A stretch of DNA of 64,000 nucleotides. Source: Smallanthus sonchifolius. Lineage: Eukaryota > Streptophyta > Magnoliopsida > Asterales > Asteraceae. The stretch spans positions 82,938,849-83,002,848 of the forward strand of contig CM042029.1 of the NCBI GenBank assembly GCA_023525975.1, written 5' to 3'. Of the stretch, positions 22,493-34,049 are shown in pieces (the stretch's first letter is position 1; the number at the start of each line of letters is the position of its first letter). A model generated the notes under the pieces. The model had not been told where the DNA came from, did no database searches, and saw nothing but the letters and a program-made list of their open reading frames with translations. The translations under genes and the position numbers were made by a program.

Positions 22493-24583
22493 TGTAACAT
22501 CCAAGATTTTCTAGTATTAATTTTTTATTTTTTTTTAATAAAATAAACAATATTCCAAAAACCATTTCTAGTGCAAAACCTTATGTTATTCTCGCAAACA
22601 TTTCAATTTCAAGTTTTCATCAATACAATTTTTTTATTTTTTTTATGTACACATACATATATTTTTATTCAAGTTAACACAAATATAAAATATTAAAATT
22701 TTTGCATTCTTACTCATTTATAGATATATATCTAGATTTGTACGTATATAAATATAAGTTTTCATAAAAATACATATGTTACTACATTTAAAATTATTTT
22801 ATAGAAATTATAAAGTTTTAAATATTATTAACAAAAAAATCAATTCACAAATATATATAGATAATTATTTTTGGGTTGAACCCCTTTTGAACACATGGAC
22901 TCCTATCTTGAACCTTCACCTCTAAATTTGAACATCACATTATAAAATTTTACCCATTTAACCTCAATTTTAACCATGACTTTGATTTTCAACCTTAATT
23001 GACCTGTGTTGACTTTCCAAAGTCAAATATGCCCAAAATCCTTGCTTACAAAGACTGAATTCGAACAGAACGGATCGTTATGGACTTCCTAGGCATGCGA
23101 GGTCGATTCATAATCTATACCCAGGCCCAATCCAAGTTTCAATTGATTAAACCAGCAGCCAAGGTCACAATTTCAAACGAATTTGACTCTCCTGAGTCAA
23201 ACCGTCTAAATTTCTTACAATCCGGGACTGATTTCAATCAATCCCAGTCGAATTAGACCTACCATATGTACTTAACTGATTTTCGAACAGATTACAATCA
23301 AATCTCCAAACCAATTTAACATTTTACGCGGTATAAATCAAATTCAAACAAGTTTGACTCGGCAGAGTCAAACCGAGCTAAATCTGGGAAGAATCAATGA
23401 TTATCGGACGCGTTTTTTACAGCAAGACGTACGAGAACTAATTGCACATGAATCTGAGCCATAAACGCGACTAAATACACCTCAAATTGATCGAATTCAC
23501 GCGCAAAACTCGTCTAACAGCTGCCACTCTTCAAGCCTAATCGAATCATGTAATTGAAGGCAAATTGAGTGAATTAAAACCCACGAAATCTGTCACACCC
23601 CAACCGACGGCGGAAACGTCGGGGCGGGACATGTAGACTGTTTATAAGCTCATGGTTTGCTAAAGTTGAAATAATTAAATAGTAAATTTTCATTTCATAA
23701 CTCAAGTAATCATTTACAAGAATTTAAGAATACATGAATCTCCGTATTTAAAATTTAAGACTAGGTCCTCAACCCTAAGTGATGTAGCTTGAATCATAAC
23801 TCAAACAACTGTACCTGAACATGATAAAATGATAGGGTCAAGTACGAATAGTTGGTGAGCATACATAGGTTTTGACACCACAAGTAAAGTTCAATATTTT
23901 GTGTACAATTCTATGATGCATGGTTTATAAAGCATTTATGGATAATCTAAGTTAAGCTAGATGCACAAATGAAACTTTGTAATTGAAAGGCATAACAACA
24001 CATGTTATCCTAATGTAGGGCATAACAACACATGTTATCCTGATGTAAATGTAGGTCATAACAACACATATTATCCTAATGTAGGGCATAACAACACATG
24101 TTAGCCTGAATTAATGTATTTGTGTTTGCACGTGTATATCATGTATATTTATGCCCTACATTAGGATAACATGTGTTGTTATGCCTTTCAATTACAAAGT
24201 TTCATTTGTGCATCTAGCTTAACTTAGATTCTCCATAAATGCTTTATAAACCATGCATCATATGAATTGTACACAAAATATTGAACTTTACTTATGGTGT
24301 CAAAACCTATGTACTCACCAACTATTTATAGTTGACCCTCTCATTTTATCATGTTTCTGGTACAGTTGTTTGAGTTATGATTCAAGCTACATCACTTAGG
24401 GTTGAGGACCTAGTCTTAAATTTTAAATACGGAGATTCATGTATTCTTAAATTCTTGTAAATGATTACTTGAGTTATGAAATGAAAATTTACTGTTTAAT
24501 TATTTCAACTTTAGCAAACCATGAGCTTATGAACAGTCTACATGTCCCGCCCCGACGTTTCCGCCGTCGGTTGGGGTGTGACA
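22493..24583 (+). repeat. G2 5' LTR, rearranged with a large inverted duplication
   Basis: The first 1.1 kb (to about 23590) matches the start of the 3' LTR at 27770-28878. From 23591 the sequence is an inverted copy of the LTR's own 3' end, and then (about 24150-24583) the 3' end in normal orientation. The middle of the LTR, including the tRNA-like modules, is missing. See the separate finding. Confidence 0.9.
23591..24583. repeat. Inverted repeat of about 1 kb in the G2 5' LTR
   Basis: The left arm starts TGTCACACCCCAACCGACGG and the right arm ends with its reverse complement. The outer roughly 430 bp of each arm pair. The inner left arm (about 125 bp) holds extra copies of the GGCATAACAACACATGTTATCC minisatellite unit and a segment equivalent to 43059-43100. 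Confidence 0.9.
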
Positions 24584-24586
24584 GAT

Positions 24587-24599
24587 TGGTATCAGAGCC
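24587..24599 (+). promoter_or_regulatory. G2 primer-binding site
   Basis: TGGTATCAGAGCC, three bases after the LTR, is complementary to the 3' end of initiator tRNA-Met. Confidence 0.9.
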
Positions 24600-25253
24600 T
24601 TGGTTATAGGGAATTAGCTTATTAGACACCTTTGACCTAGACTATAACCTTAGGACACCCATTTATACCATGTCTCTATGATTATATGATATGCTACATG
24701 CTACATGACAAATATATTATGTGTTAATTACTTACCTGTTAAATCTCATGACTTATTGGGTCTCACCTAAATAGTAAATAAAAAAATAATAATAATAATA
24801 TCCTTACTCTTATCCTAAGTCTCAATCTTTCTTCTATGTCATTACCATCATAGCATATTGAACGTCATAAGTCTTTTTAAAATTCTTTTTACACCCCGTT
24901 AGGGTTTTAAACCTTGTTAACTTGTAAATGACACATGCAATCTGGAAGGGTGACACCTGTATTCTGGGTTTTCTGTCTAGGAAAGCATTTCATATAAATC
25001 CCAATAAACCGAGGGATCCGTATGCTTTCCTGGGAATTCCCGGGATGAGTGTTTACTTATAGGCTAAAGCATGTCTTCTTGAAAGTTATATAAGTTTATT
25101 AACCTTAATATGTCATAGCATTCAAATGGTACTATCCCAGTTTGAGCGCAACCCAAACTATAAATACTTATGTTTTAAATTATCCTTTGTTTTATGTCCA
25201 AGAAACCCTCATAACCTTTTTATCCTTCCTCATGTTTTGTTAATACCAATAGC
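24600..25253 (+). other. G2 leader
   Basis: Untranslated leader between the primer site and gag. It contains a 9-bp inverted repeat (AGGAAAGCA 24979-24987, TGCTTTCCT 25023-25031) directly followed by the palindrome GGGAATTCCC, a structure that could act in packaging. There is no coding sequence. Confidence 0.6.
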
Positions 25254-26473
25254 ATGCCTCCTCGTCGCGCCAACGAGACCAACAACAACAACAATGACCT
25301 TGCTGCTCTCCTCACTCAACTTGTGAACCAACTCACTCAGGCCAATAACAACAATGGTGGCACTAACAGCAGTGCTAATAATGGTGGTGGTGGTGGTGCC
25401 AATCCACCCCAATGCACTTTCAAACACTTTAACTCATGCAACCCCATCAAGTTCTATGGTACCGAAGGGGCTACGGGCCTCCTTCAATGGTTTGAAAGCA
25501 TTGAAAGCACTTTTCTCAACAGTGATTGCCCTGACCATCTCCGGGTTCGCTATGACACCAGCGTCTTTCAGAAACGGGGCCTCACTTGGTGGAATGGTGA
25601 AAAGAGAAACCGGGGTGTGGATGTGACCATGTCCTTGCCATGGGATTAAGTTAAGAGACTCATGACCGAGGAATTCTGTCCTCGTAATGAAATGAAGAAG
25701 TTGGAGGCTGAGTTTTGGGATCTTACCCAAGACAGTGGTGAAAGTTTAGCCTACACAACTCGTTTCCACGAGTTAAGCCTTCTGGTACCCCACATGGTCA
25801 CCCCACTGACTCGGGGTATTGAGAAGTACATCGGTGGTCTACCCATGAAAATTCAAGATACAGTCCTAGGAAGAAATCCAGCTACTCTTGAAGACGCTAT
25901 CCGCTTAGCTGCCACATTAATTGTTAACCATGTGAAGGCGGGTACACTAACAAGGAAAGGCGCAAAGAAAGTTACTAACCCAACAACCTTTTCTGAACCC
26001 TCTTAGGAAGACAAACCCAAACCTCCTCACTCCAATAAGAAACGTAACTTTGCTATCATTACCCCTGCTGTACCAATCAACCAAGTAGCTCCCCTAGCCC
26101 AAAACCATAATAAGAAACCATATGCGGGCAACAACCCTCTGTGCAACACGTGCAACTATCACCACTTCCCAACATGCCATGCCGTCTATGTGCCAATTGT
26201 AGAAGGTATGGTCATGTAGCGAACACTTGTCAATCCAGATCACATATTAGTCAAACCCACCAAGGGAACCGAGCCAATCACCAAGTTGCCAATCAAGTTG
26301 TACCAGCCATTACTAATGGGCTTGCTTGTTATGAATGTGGTAATCCAAACCACTTAAAAAACCAATGCCCAAGGATAGCCAATGCAAACCAAGGGGGTGC
26401 TCGTGGGCGTGCCTTCAACATAAACACTAACAAAACTCAAGTCAATGCCGAAGCAGTAGATGAAACCAATTGA
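25254..26473 (+). pseudogene. G2 gag (capsid and zinc knuckles), broken
   Basis: Starts MPPRRAN, followed by an asparagine-rich low-complexity segment, then the retrotransposon gag capsid region (FYGTEGATGLLQWFESIE, then EAEFWDLTQDSGE and YIGGLPMKIQDTVLG). Two CCHC zinc knuckles follow, CANCRRYGHVANTC and CYECGNPNHLKNQC, preceded by a third cysteine/histidine-rich stretch (CNTCNYHHFPTC). Lesions: stop at 25647-25649 (TAA), stop at 26004-26006 (TAG), and a frameshift between about 26141 and 26200, before the knuckles. No protease motif follows. Confidence 0.88.
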
Positions 26474-26485
26474 AGCTAGTGCAAG

Positions 26486-26659
26486 ATGGAGTCGAATAGG
26501 GATCTAGTCTGGATTAAATTATGCATTGTAATCCTTTATGTTACTTTTGTCATTGTCGGAACTATTTACACCTACTACGGTTGTCACTACAAACTTGAGC
26601 TTGCTAGCCAACTTCAGAAAGTGAATCATTTCGCCATTAACTGTCCATATAAGCACTAA
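26486..26659 (+). CDS. Small ORF with one membrane segment (57 codons)
   Basis: Starts 13 bp after the gag stop. It reads MESNRDLVWIK, then a hydrophobic stretch of about 20 residues (residues 12-31), then a polar tail. I do not recognise it. Such small membrane ORFs can arise by chance, and no second copy is available in the window for comparison. Confidence 0.3.
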   Translation: MESNRDLVWIKLCIVILYVTFVIVGTIYTYYGCHYKLELASQLQKVNHFAINCPYKH

Positions 26660-27769
26660 CGAATTTAAAAGTTAAAGCTCATCTACCTACATTGTGCATG
26701 AACGCCAGGTAACACACCCGATCGCCTACAAAATCCGATAGTTTCCGATACGCATGAGACTCAATACACATTCATAAAATACATAATACTAGAGTGATCA
26801 CGTTATACATAATTGCTTATACATGATACCAAATTGTTCACACTATACATGAAACCCATTTGCTTACAACATGCCTAACACTAGATCACATATAAAGCAT
26901 GAGTGTTTACATTAGACACGAAATTAGATTGTTTACATTTTTGCAATTGACTAAGTACATCATACACAAAGCATGACTATTCACCCTATCCATGAAAGCT
27001 ACTCGGGGTTTGACGTATCCTTATTCAAACACGAGGAAGCTATGGGACCCTAAATTATGCCACGTTATTACTTTTTATTACATGATTGGCTCTACTATCT
27101 ATGGACATAGTTATTGTTAGCAACACATACGTGAAAGCAATAGTTACGAATTAAGTGTTTTTGTGTTACCCCTGGACCCCACACACAATGGGATGTGGAC
27201 CATGCAACGATTTGGATAATCACGGGTGCACACGTAATTATAAAAATCAGCGCATGGAAGTCATAGTGAAATCTGTTGTGTGTTATGACATGAAACCTAT
27301 CGTGGTACATAATAACAAAACTAATGTGATATGATAAGGACTTGGTGGATACGCCGCTGGTACTTCCTATATATAAGTGTCCTGTCATAAAATCAGAAGT
27401 AGCGTTATTCTTGCCACATAAAGTTTTATGTTGTTTGACGGGGCCAATGTTTGTGAAACCTTTTAACCACTGATAATTCCTGAACATATTACATTTTAAA
27501 CAAACTTCGATCATCTAATTCCCATCAATACATTTCACCCTTAGAATCCAAATTATTATTCCACAGACTTTCTCCTTGAGTTCATTTCAAAACTAAACCC
27601 ACTATCATCATTCGTGTTAGATCTTGAGAAACAAACCTGAATCTTTTTATCAATTGTACTCGTCAAACTGACAGTCAAAACTCATGAAGAATCCAAACTC
27701 ATCTCTTTCCAAATTCAGTAGCCTACAATAATTCAATTTCGGGACGAAATTCCCTCAAGTAGGGGATAC
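26660..27769 (+). other. G2 region where pol would be expected: no pol seen
   Basis: No protease, RT, RNase H or integrase motif in any frame. A 139-codon ORF lies on the minus strand at 27095-27514, rich in H, C and I and unlike known proteins; I give it no call. The segment ends in the polypurine tract at about 27756-27769. Confidence 0.75.
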
Positions 27770-29106
27770 TGTAACATCCAAGATTTTCTAGTATTAATTT
27801 TTTTTAATATAATAAACAATATTCCAAAAACCATTTCTAGTACAAAACCTTATGTTATTCTTGCAAACATTTCAATTTCAAGTTTTCATCAATACAATTT
27901 TTTTATTTTTTTTATGTACACATACATATATTTTTATTCAAGTTAACACAAATATAAAAGATTAAAATTTTTGCATTCTTACTCATTTATAGATATATAT
28001 CTAGATTAGTAGGTATATAAATATAAGTTTTCATAAAAATACATATGTTACTACATTTAAAATTATTTTATAGAAATTATAAAGTTTTAAAATATTATTA
28101 ACAAAAAAATCAATTCACAAATATATATAGATAATTATTTTTGGGTTGAACCCCTTTTGAACACATGGACTCCTATCTTGAACCTCCACCTCTAAATTTG
28201 AACATCACATTATAAAATTTTACCCATTTAACCTCAATTTCAACCTTGACTTTGATTTTCAACCTTAATTGACCTGTGTTGACTTTCCAAAGTCAAATAT
28301 GCCCAAAATCCTTGCTTACAAAGACTGAATTCGAACAGAACAGATCGTTATGGTCTTCCTAGGCATGCGAGGTCGATTCATAGTCTATACCCAGGCCCAA
28401 TCCAAGTTTCAATTGATTAAACCCGCGGCCAAGGTCATAATTTCAAACGAATTTGACTCTCCTGAGTCAAACCGTCTAAATTTCTTACAATCCGGGACTG
28501 ATTTCAATCAATCCCATTCGAATTGGACCTACCATATGTACTTAACTGATTTTCGAACAGATTACAATCAAATCTCCAAACCAATTTAACATTTTACACG
28601 GTATAAATCAAATTCAAACAAGTTTGACTCGGCAGAGTCAAACCGAGCTAAATCTGGGAAGAATCCATGATTATCAGACGCGTTTTTGACAGCAAGACGT
28701 ACGAGAACTAATTGCACATGAATCTGAGCCATAAACACGACTAAATACACCTCAAATTGATCGAATTCACGCGCAAAACTCGTCTAACAGCCAAACTCGT
28801 CTAACAGCTGCCACTCTTCAAGCCTAATCGAATCATGTAATTGAAGGCAAATTAAATGAATTAAAACCCACGAAATCTGTCACATAACCCATTACAAACT
28901 TCCTAAACCTTCAATCCATCAGCATCACCTTTCTGGAGCTCGGTCAAGCATCAAGAACAGTCGGAACTTTGACCTAGCCGTCTGTATTCACCACTCAACC
29001 AAATCAAGTAAGTTTTATACCATTCGATTCATTATTGAATGCATCCCATTAGCCCCATATCAATTCGTGACCACTGGACCTATCGGGCACAAATCAAATT
29101 AGGGTT

Positions 29107-29640
29107 TGTAGGTCCAGATTTCTCTTGAAATCACTGATTTGATCGATTACACACACACAGGCAGAAACTGTGTATGGTGGTGAAACATATAATAGAAACA
29201 GTGTTGGTGAAGATAACAGGCTAACCACAGTTTGAATCAACACGCAAATGGTATGAAAGTGAACAACTGTAAATTGTATTGATTCAGGAAAAATGTGAAA
29301 GAGAAGGTTCAGGGTTAACTCACACCCTAAACATTCTCAAACTAGGCTATTTATAGTAGTGACAGTATCGAAACTATGTTCAATCGAAACTACTAGTTTC
29401 GATTGACCATTTACAAGTGATACAAATACTGTCGAAACTACCATCTATCGAAACTACTAATTTCGATTGAACACACTCAATCGAAACTAAGTAGTTTCGA
29501 TGGCCCAGACTTAGAAATAAAAACAGTAAATTACAGAAAACTGAAATTACATTTAATGAAATGACAGAAAGTAAACTAGTCTAAAATTGTTTAAACAAAC
29601 AATAAATGACAACAGCTTATACATAAGATATGCCTCTACA
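29107..29640 (-). repeat. C1 3' LTR (534 bp)
   Basis: Matches 41191-41754 closely but is 30 bp shorter, mainly from the absence of an 18-bp segment (GTAAGAACACAGTGAATA in the other LTR) and a short segment in the GGGTTACAGTCGCTACTC region. It carries the ATCGAAACT/AGTTTCGAT motifs at about 29370-29500. Confidence 0.95.
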
Positions 29641-29656
29641 ATCTCCCCCTAAGTTG
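29641..29656 (-). promoter_or_regulatory. C1 polypurine tract
   Basis: On the minus strand AACTTAGGGGGAGAT lies directly before the 3' LTR. Similar GGGGGAGA runs occur at about 30890-30899 (inside the third ORF) and at 34592-34602 (spacer). Repeated tracts of this kind are reported for sireviruses. Confidence 0.8.
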
Positions 29657-29681
29657 TTGCATTACCGTCTCCAGCTCTTCA

Positions 29682-32571
29682 TTAAGCAGCTGGTCCTTCA
29701 GTTGTCCTTGGTATAAAAGGTTTAACATGGAGAGATACAACCCGTTGGTAGGCCTTAGCATCAGCTTCATTTTCATCACTGTATGCCTGAATGTGATTCT
29801 GAAACAGGATTTCCAGATCTTCAGGCTGAAACTTCAACAGCTCCATGGGCTCAAAGATGGTGATGTCTTCCTTGCCTTCACACTCTATTACTGCACTGCT
29901 AAATGATTGGGTCATAATACCACTTTCTGAAAGTTTGTAGCTGTACAGGTACAGATTTTGGAATGGTGATGGTCTTGTGAGTGTGGGCAGGCTTGTACCT
30001 TAAGAACACATATGGCTTGTTAGTCTTAGGATGAAACCTAGTCTTTGAGATCTTCTTTTGAGTTTTTCTAAGCTTCATTCCTCTGAAATCATTATTGACT
30101 TGAGAATGCAGAAATTTCTCAAAGTCATAAGCCATCATGACCTTCCTAGGGTTTTGAAGTGGAAGTTTAGCTAAATCCCTGAGGGCATAGAAAGGAAGGG
30201 TTTGGAAGTCAGTCATATTTTTAAAGTGCTTAACTCCCCCTCTATATCTTCTTATGATAAAGAGCTTCCTTTCAGCATCATACTTCCAGCCAATTGGAGG
30301 CCTTTTTAGTTCTTGATGCTCTACTATCCATTCATATGTCTTAGGGGTTTCCTCCTGAATTATTTTCTTAAACCAAGACTTTCTTGAAATTGGAGGTTTA
30401 GGAGCAACCGAGGGTGAATCTTGTGCTGGACCGGATTCGGAGACTGTAGTGGTTGGTTCAGGAGTGACTGTTTTGATAAGATTAATCTGAACATCATCTT
30501 CACCTTTTTCTTCGTCAGATAATGTTTGAATTTCATCTCCGTCTTTCGTAAAGTATCTAGTTCGCTCAGTCTCATTTTCTTCAGTGGTCAGGATTTCTGG
30601 ATAAAGATCATTATACCCAAAGTTTTTAATGACATCTAAAAGGGCATTCAGCTCATCATCAGATGGGATGTCTTCTTCATCAAGAATCACGGTCTCTATT
30701 TCAGTGGAAGTCCCTTTCCATCTCTTCCTTGCATCTCTTCTCTCACTAGCTAAGGGAAGGTTTAGTTCTGTACCTTCAACTTTGACTTCAACTGTCACTT
30801 TTGTCTTTTCAATATGCCTAACAAATATAGTTAGTGCAGATTCTGGATTAGTCACAAGGTCAGGAGATGAGGGTTCAACCACAGATGTGGTCTCCCCCTG
30901 AGCTGTTGAAGTAGTTGGTTGTTTTTGCACAGGTTTAACTATTGAGGCTTTGAGCTGCTCCACTGCTTCAGCTAAAGCCTTGAATTCTTCATTTTGCTTT
31001 GATATTAGTTTCTGCTGTGTTTCAAGTTGAGTTTGTTGGACCTCAATCTGGGTATGTAAACCCCCAACTTCCAGCTTCAGGTCTTTAACCTCTTCCTGGA
31101 CATTACGCAAATTATTTTTTAAGCCTTCAATTTCTTCATCTTTCTTTTGAATCGTATCCTGCATTTTCTTCAGTTCAAGGCTTAGAGTCTTAACTCTTGG
31201 TACAGGAGAGGCTGAATCATGAGTTGGTGATGTGGGAGTAGTATGGATGGGTGATTGTTGTGGAGATGGTTGTGGAGTGGGTTGTGGAGTGGGTTGTGGA
31301 GTAGGTTGTGGAGATGGTTGTGGAGATGGTTGTGGAGTGGCTAATAGAGAATCTGATGAGGATGACAAGTCTTCAAATCCTGTTTTGATTTTCTTCGCCT
31401 TAGGCTCTTCTTCCTCAAAATCAGAACCTGACTCAACCTGTCGTTTAGATGAAGATGCAGGATGCATTGTTTTATCATCTGAATCAGACTTGTAGTAGTC
31501 AGATCCATAAATCCCTGCATCCAGAGTTCCACTTGATTCTGCGACTTCCTCCTCAACTCCATGCATGCCAGCTTCAACATTAACTGCTGGCTCTTGAGCT
31601 ATCTGAATTTGTTTAACAAAAGGAGCCTCTATCACAGGCTCAATGATGGGTTGTTCTTGTTCTTGAACATCAGGGACGTTTATCTCAATCTCAGCTTCAT
31701 CAATAGGTGCATTACCTTGATCTTGCTCAACTTCCATTTCTTCTTCTTCAGATGATGAGTTCTCTTTTTCAAGATCAGGGTCAATATCAGGGATAAATTC
31801 TTCTTCTTCACCAATAATATGACCAAAAAGGGGAACGTCAGCTATAGCCCTGTTGGTTCTCTTGTTAGTACTTCTCATATAGCTGAGAGTCTTGGCAATC
31901 ATGTGATCGAACACAAAGGTATTCCCACCTTGTTGCAGCTCAGCATGAAGATGATTGATGATAATTTGAAAAAATATAGGATATGCCAGGAATTTCTCCT
32001 TCACGGCTCCTGTTAGATTGTCTTTTAACTGTCTGAATATGAAGCCAGAAAAGTTGTAATCTCTTCCCTTGATTATCCCCAAAATAGCTGAGCCCAGAGT
32101 GCTGTTTGCTGAATCAAACCCTCCTTTTCTAAATGATAGGCAGTGAATAAACACGTGCACTATGTATCTCCAGTGGCTTGGTAAGGAGTTCTTGATTATC
32201 TGGCCACTTTTGAATTCATCCGGATGACCCAATCTTCTGAAGCATTCTTTAACATAGAAGATTGGGAATTCAATGGGTGCATCTGGATTATCATTAAACT
32301 GAAGCACCTCTCTAATTGTAGCTTCAGAAAGTAAGACTTCTTGGCCACGCATAGTTGCTCTAATGTGCTCTATATTCTCAATTGTGATGATTTCTGCAGT
32401 CTCCCAGAATTCTCTTATAGTTGTCTCAAACACCGACAGATTATTACTGGTGGCAAAGCTAATGTTGGAGTTTGCCAGGAAGTTTAGTACAGGAATGAAC
32501 TCTACAGCCTTAGGATCATTGGCATTGAGGAATGCACAGACATTGTGTCTTTTTACAAATAAGAGATCCAT
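29682..32571 (-). CDS. C1 third ORF: coiled-coil protein of unknown function
   Basis: One frame is open from 32634 to 29899 (911 codons). I prefer the ATG at 32571 (MDLLFVKRH, about 890 residues), because the segment above it follows a splice-acceptor-like TTATAG. Residues 1-250 form a conserved globular part (VLNFLANS, FWETAEI, SHWRYIVHVFIHCLS). Next come acidic runs (EEEEFIP, SSEEEEMEVEQ), a proline-glutamine repeat of PQPSPQPT type, a coiled coil of roughly 100 residues (ELKKMQDTIQKKDEEIEGLK), and a second globular part (PPIGWKYDAERKLFIIRRYR). No signal peptide or membrane helix is seen, so it is not envelope-like. The last 70 or so residues (LLKFQPEDLEILFQ) are in another frame (29682-29915), so a small frameshift near 29915 truncates it. 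It resembles proteins I recall from daisy-family copia elements. Confidence 0.75.
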
Positions 32572-32671
32572 ACCTATAAAATTTATCAATTTTGCACAAT
32601 AAGTAAGATTTCTGAAAATACTGAATCGAAACAAGGTATATCAACACTTAGAAAAAATTTGAAGTCCTAAC

Positions 32672-32935
32672 TGTCGAAACAACTAGTTTCGATTGAGATC
32701 AACACTGTCGAACCAACTAGTTTCGATGGAGATCTACACTGTCGAAACAACTAGTTTCGATGGAGATCAAAACTGTCGAAACAACTAGTTTTGATGGAGA
32801 TGAACTTATCGAAACTATCTAGTTTCGATCAGAGATACTAGGGCAAGTTTGGGTGTCGAAACTAGTAGTTTCGATTGAAAAACCTTTTAAGAAAATTTTG
32901 AAAGCGTTAAACCCCTTTGTCGAAACTACTTGGTT
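32672..32935. repeat. TCGAAAC...GTTTCGA inverted-repeat cluster 1 in C1
   Basis: Six to seven units at a spacing of about 33 bp, each reading TCGAAACAACTAGTTTCGAT or a close variant, separated by GGAGATCNACACTG-like spacers. Single-base departures are mostly CG to TG or CA (GTTTTGAT). Confidence 0.9.
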
Positions 32936-33417
32936 TTGAAACCCAAACCTCTCTGATTCGTTATACTCAGACTGATATAAACAATTTAAAAGAAAGGTTT
33001 AGAGTGGCCTGTAAGTGACGGAGCTTCATCTTACCGAATGTGAAATGTTATCTGCAAGAATACACAAATAATCGTGAGTTCTAAGATGATTGAAATGTAT
33101 GCAAACACAGAGAAGCACACAAACAACTGTTATTATGAAGATTTAGTCGAACAAATTTTAATTTTTGAAACCCTGGATCTGCCGTATTTGCAAAAATCAT
33201 CAAAAGAAGTAGTGAGACGTTACCTGATGATGGAGACGATAGAGACAACGAGGAAAATCAGCTGATATCTTGCAACCCAAACCGACGATTTGAGAGATTG
33301 TGTGAATGACGGAGAAGGCGAAGAGGTCTTGAAAAAATACGAGTAAGAACCAGTATGACGGGAGGGATTGCTTATGAAGACTTTTAATTCTCGTGAGACA
33401 AAAGACAAAATTGCCCC

Positions 33418-33632
33418 TGTCGAAACAACTAGTTTCGATAGGACAAACTAGTTTCGATATGTACAAAGTAGTTTCGATACGTCAAAGTAGTTTCGATATG
33501 CACAAAGTAGTTTCGATAGTTCAAGTAGTTTCGATATGTACAACTAGTTTCGATAGTTCAAAGTAGTTTCGATATGTACAACTAGTTTCGATAGTTCAAA
33601 GTAGTTTCGATATGTACAACTAGTTTCGATAT
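33418..33632. repeat. AGTTTCGAT direct-repeat cluster 2 in C1
   Basis: About 11 copies of AGTTTCGAT at 18-21 bp intervals, with alternating spacers ATGTACAACT and AGTTCAAAGT giving a higher-order period of about 39 bp. Only the first unit is preceded by a full inverted partner. Confidence 0.9.
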
Positions 33633-34049
33633 TTAATAAATAAAATTACACACAAGATATTTACACTTTTCTTCTTGAAAAAGATCCAACATGAGATCGG
33701 ATCTGGGCAGTCTCTTGAAACACTTCCTTTTGCAATTCACTACTGTGAGTCCCTGAAGATAGCTGGTATTTGTGCATAGTAAACCCGAACATTTGTTTGT
33801 ACAAAGATTTCATGTGATTAGAAGGTACCATTTAAGCAACATACAAGGTGTACCCCACATATTAAAATAAAATGATTTTGAAAATCCTATCAATCCTCAA
33901 GAAGTACCCATCTTCATCCTATCATCTATTTCTGATTAATCAAGGTACCGTCTTAGTAATGTCAAAGTACCACCAAAATAAAATAAGATATCCAAGTGGA
34001 TTTAGAAAATTAAAATAAAATATATCCAAGTAGATATTAAAAGGTACGA

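Noticed and set aside
27095..27514. 139-codon minus ORF in the G2 internal region
   Set aside because: No domain, no second copy, antisense to the element; left without a call.
28350..28589. 79-codon ORF in the G2 LTR
   Set aside because: The equivalent part of the 5' LTR (about 23072-23310) has a stop; it lies in LTR sequence.
31232..31495. Plus-strand cysteine/glycine-rich ORF (GCGVGCGDGCG)
   Set aside because: Shadow of the proline-glutamine repeat of the minus-strand third ORF, not a cysteine-rich peptide gene.
33418..33632. Possible CRISPR-like array
   Set aside because: The repeat is only 9 bp, spacers are repeated themselves, and the context is a plant retrotransposon.
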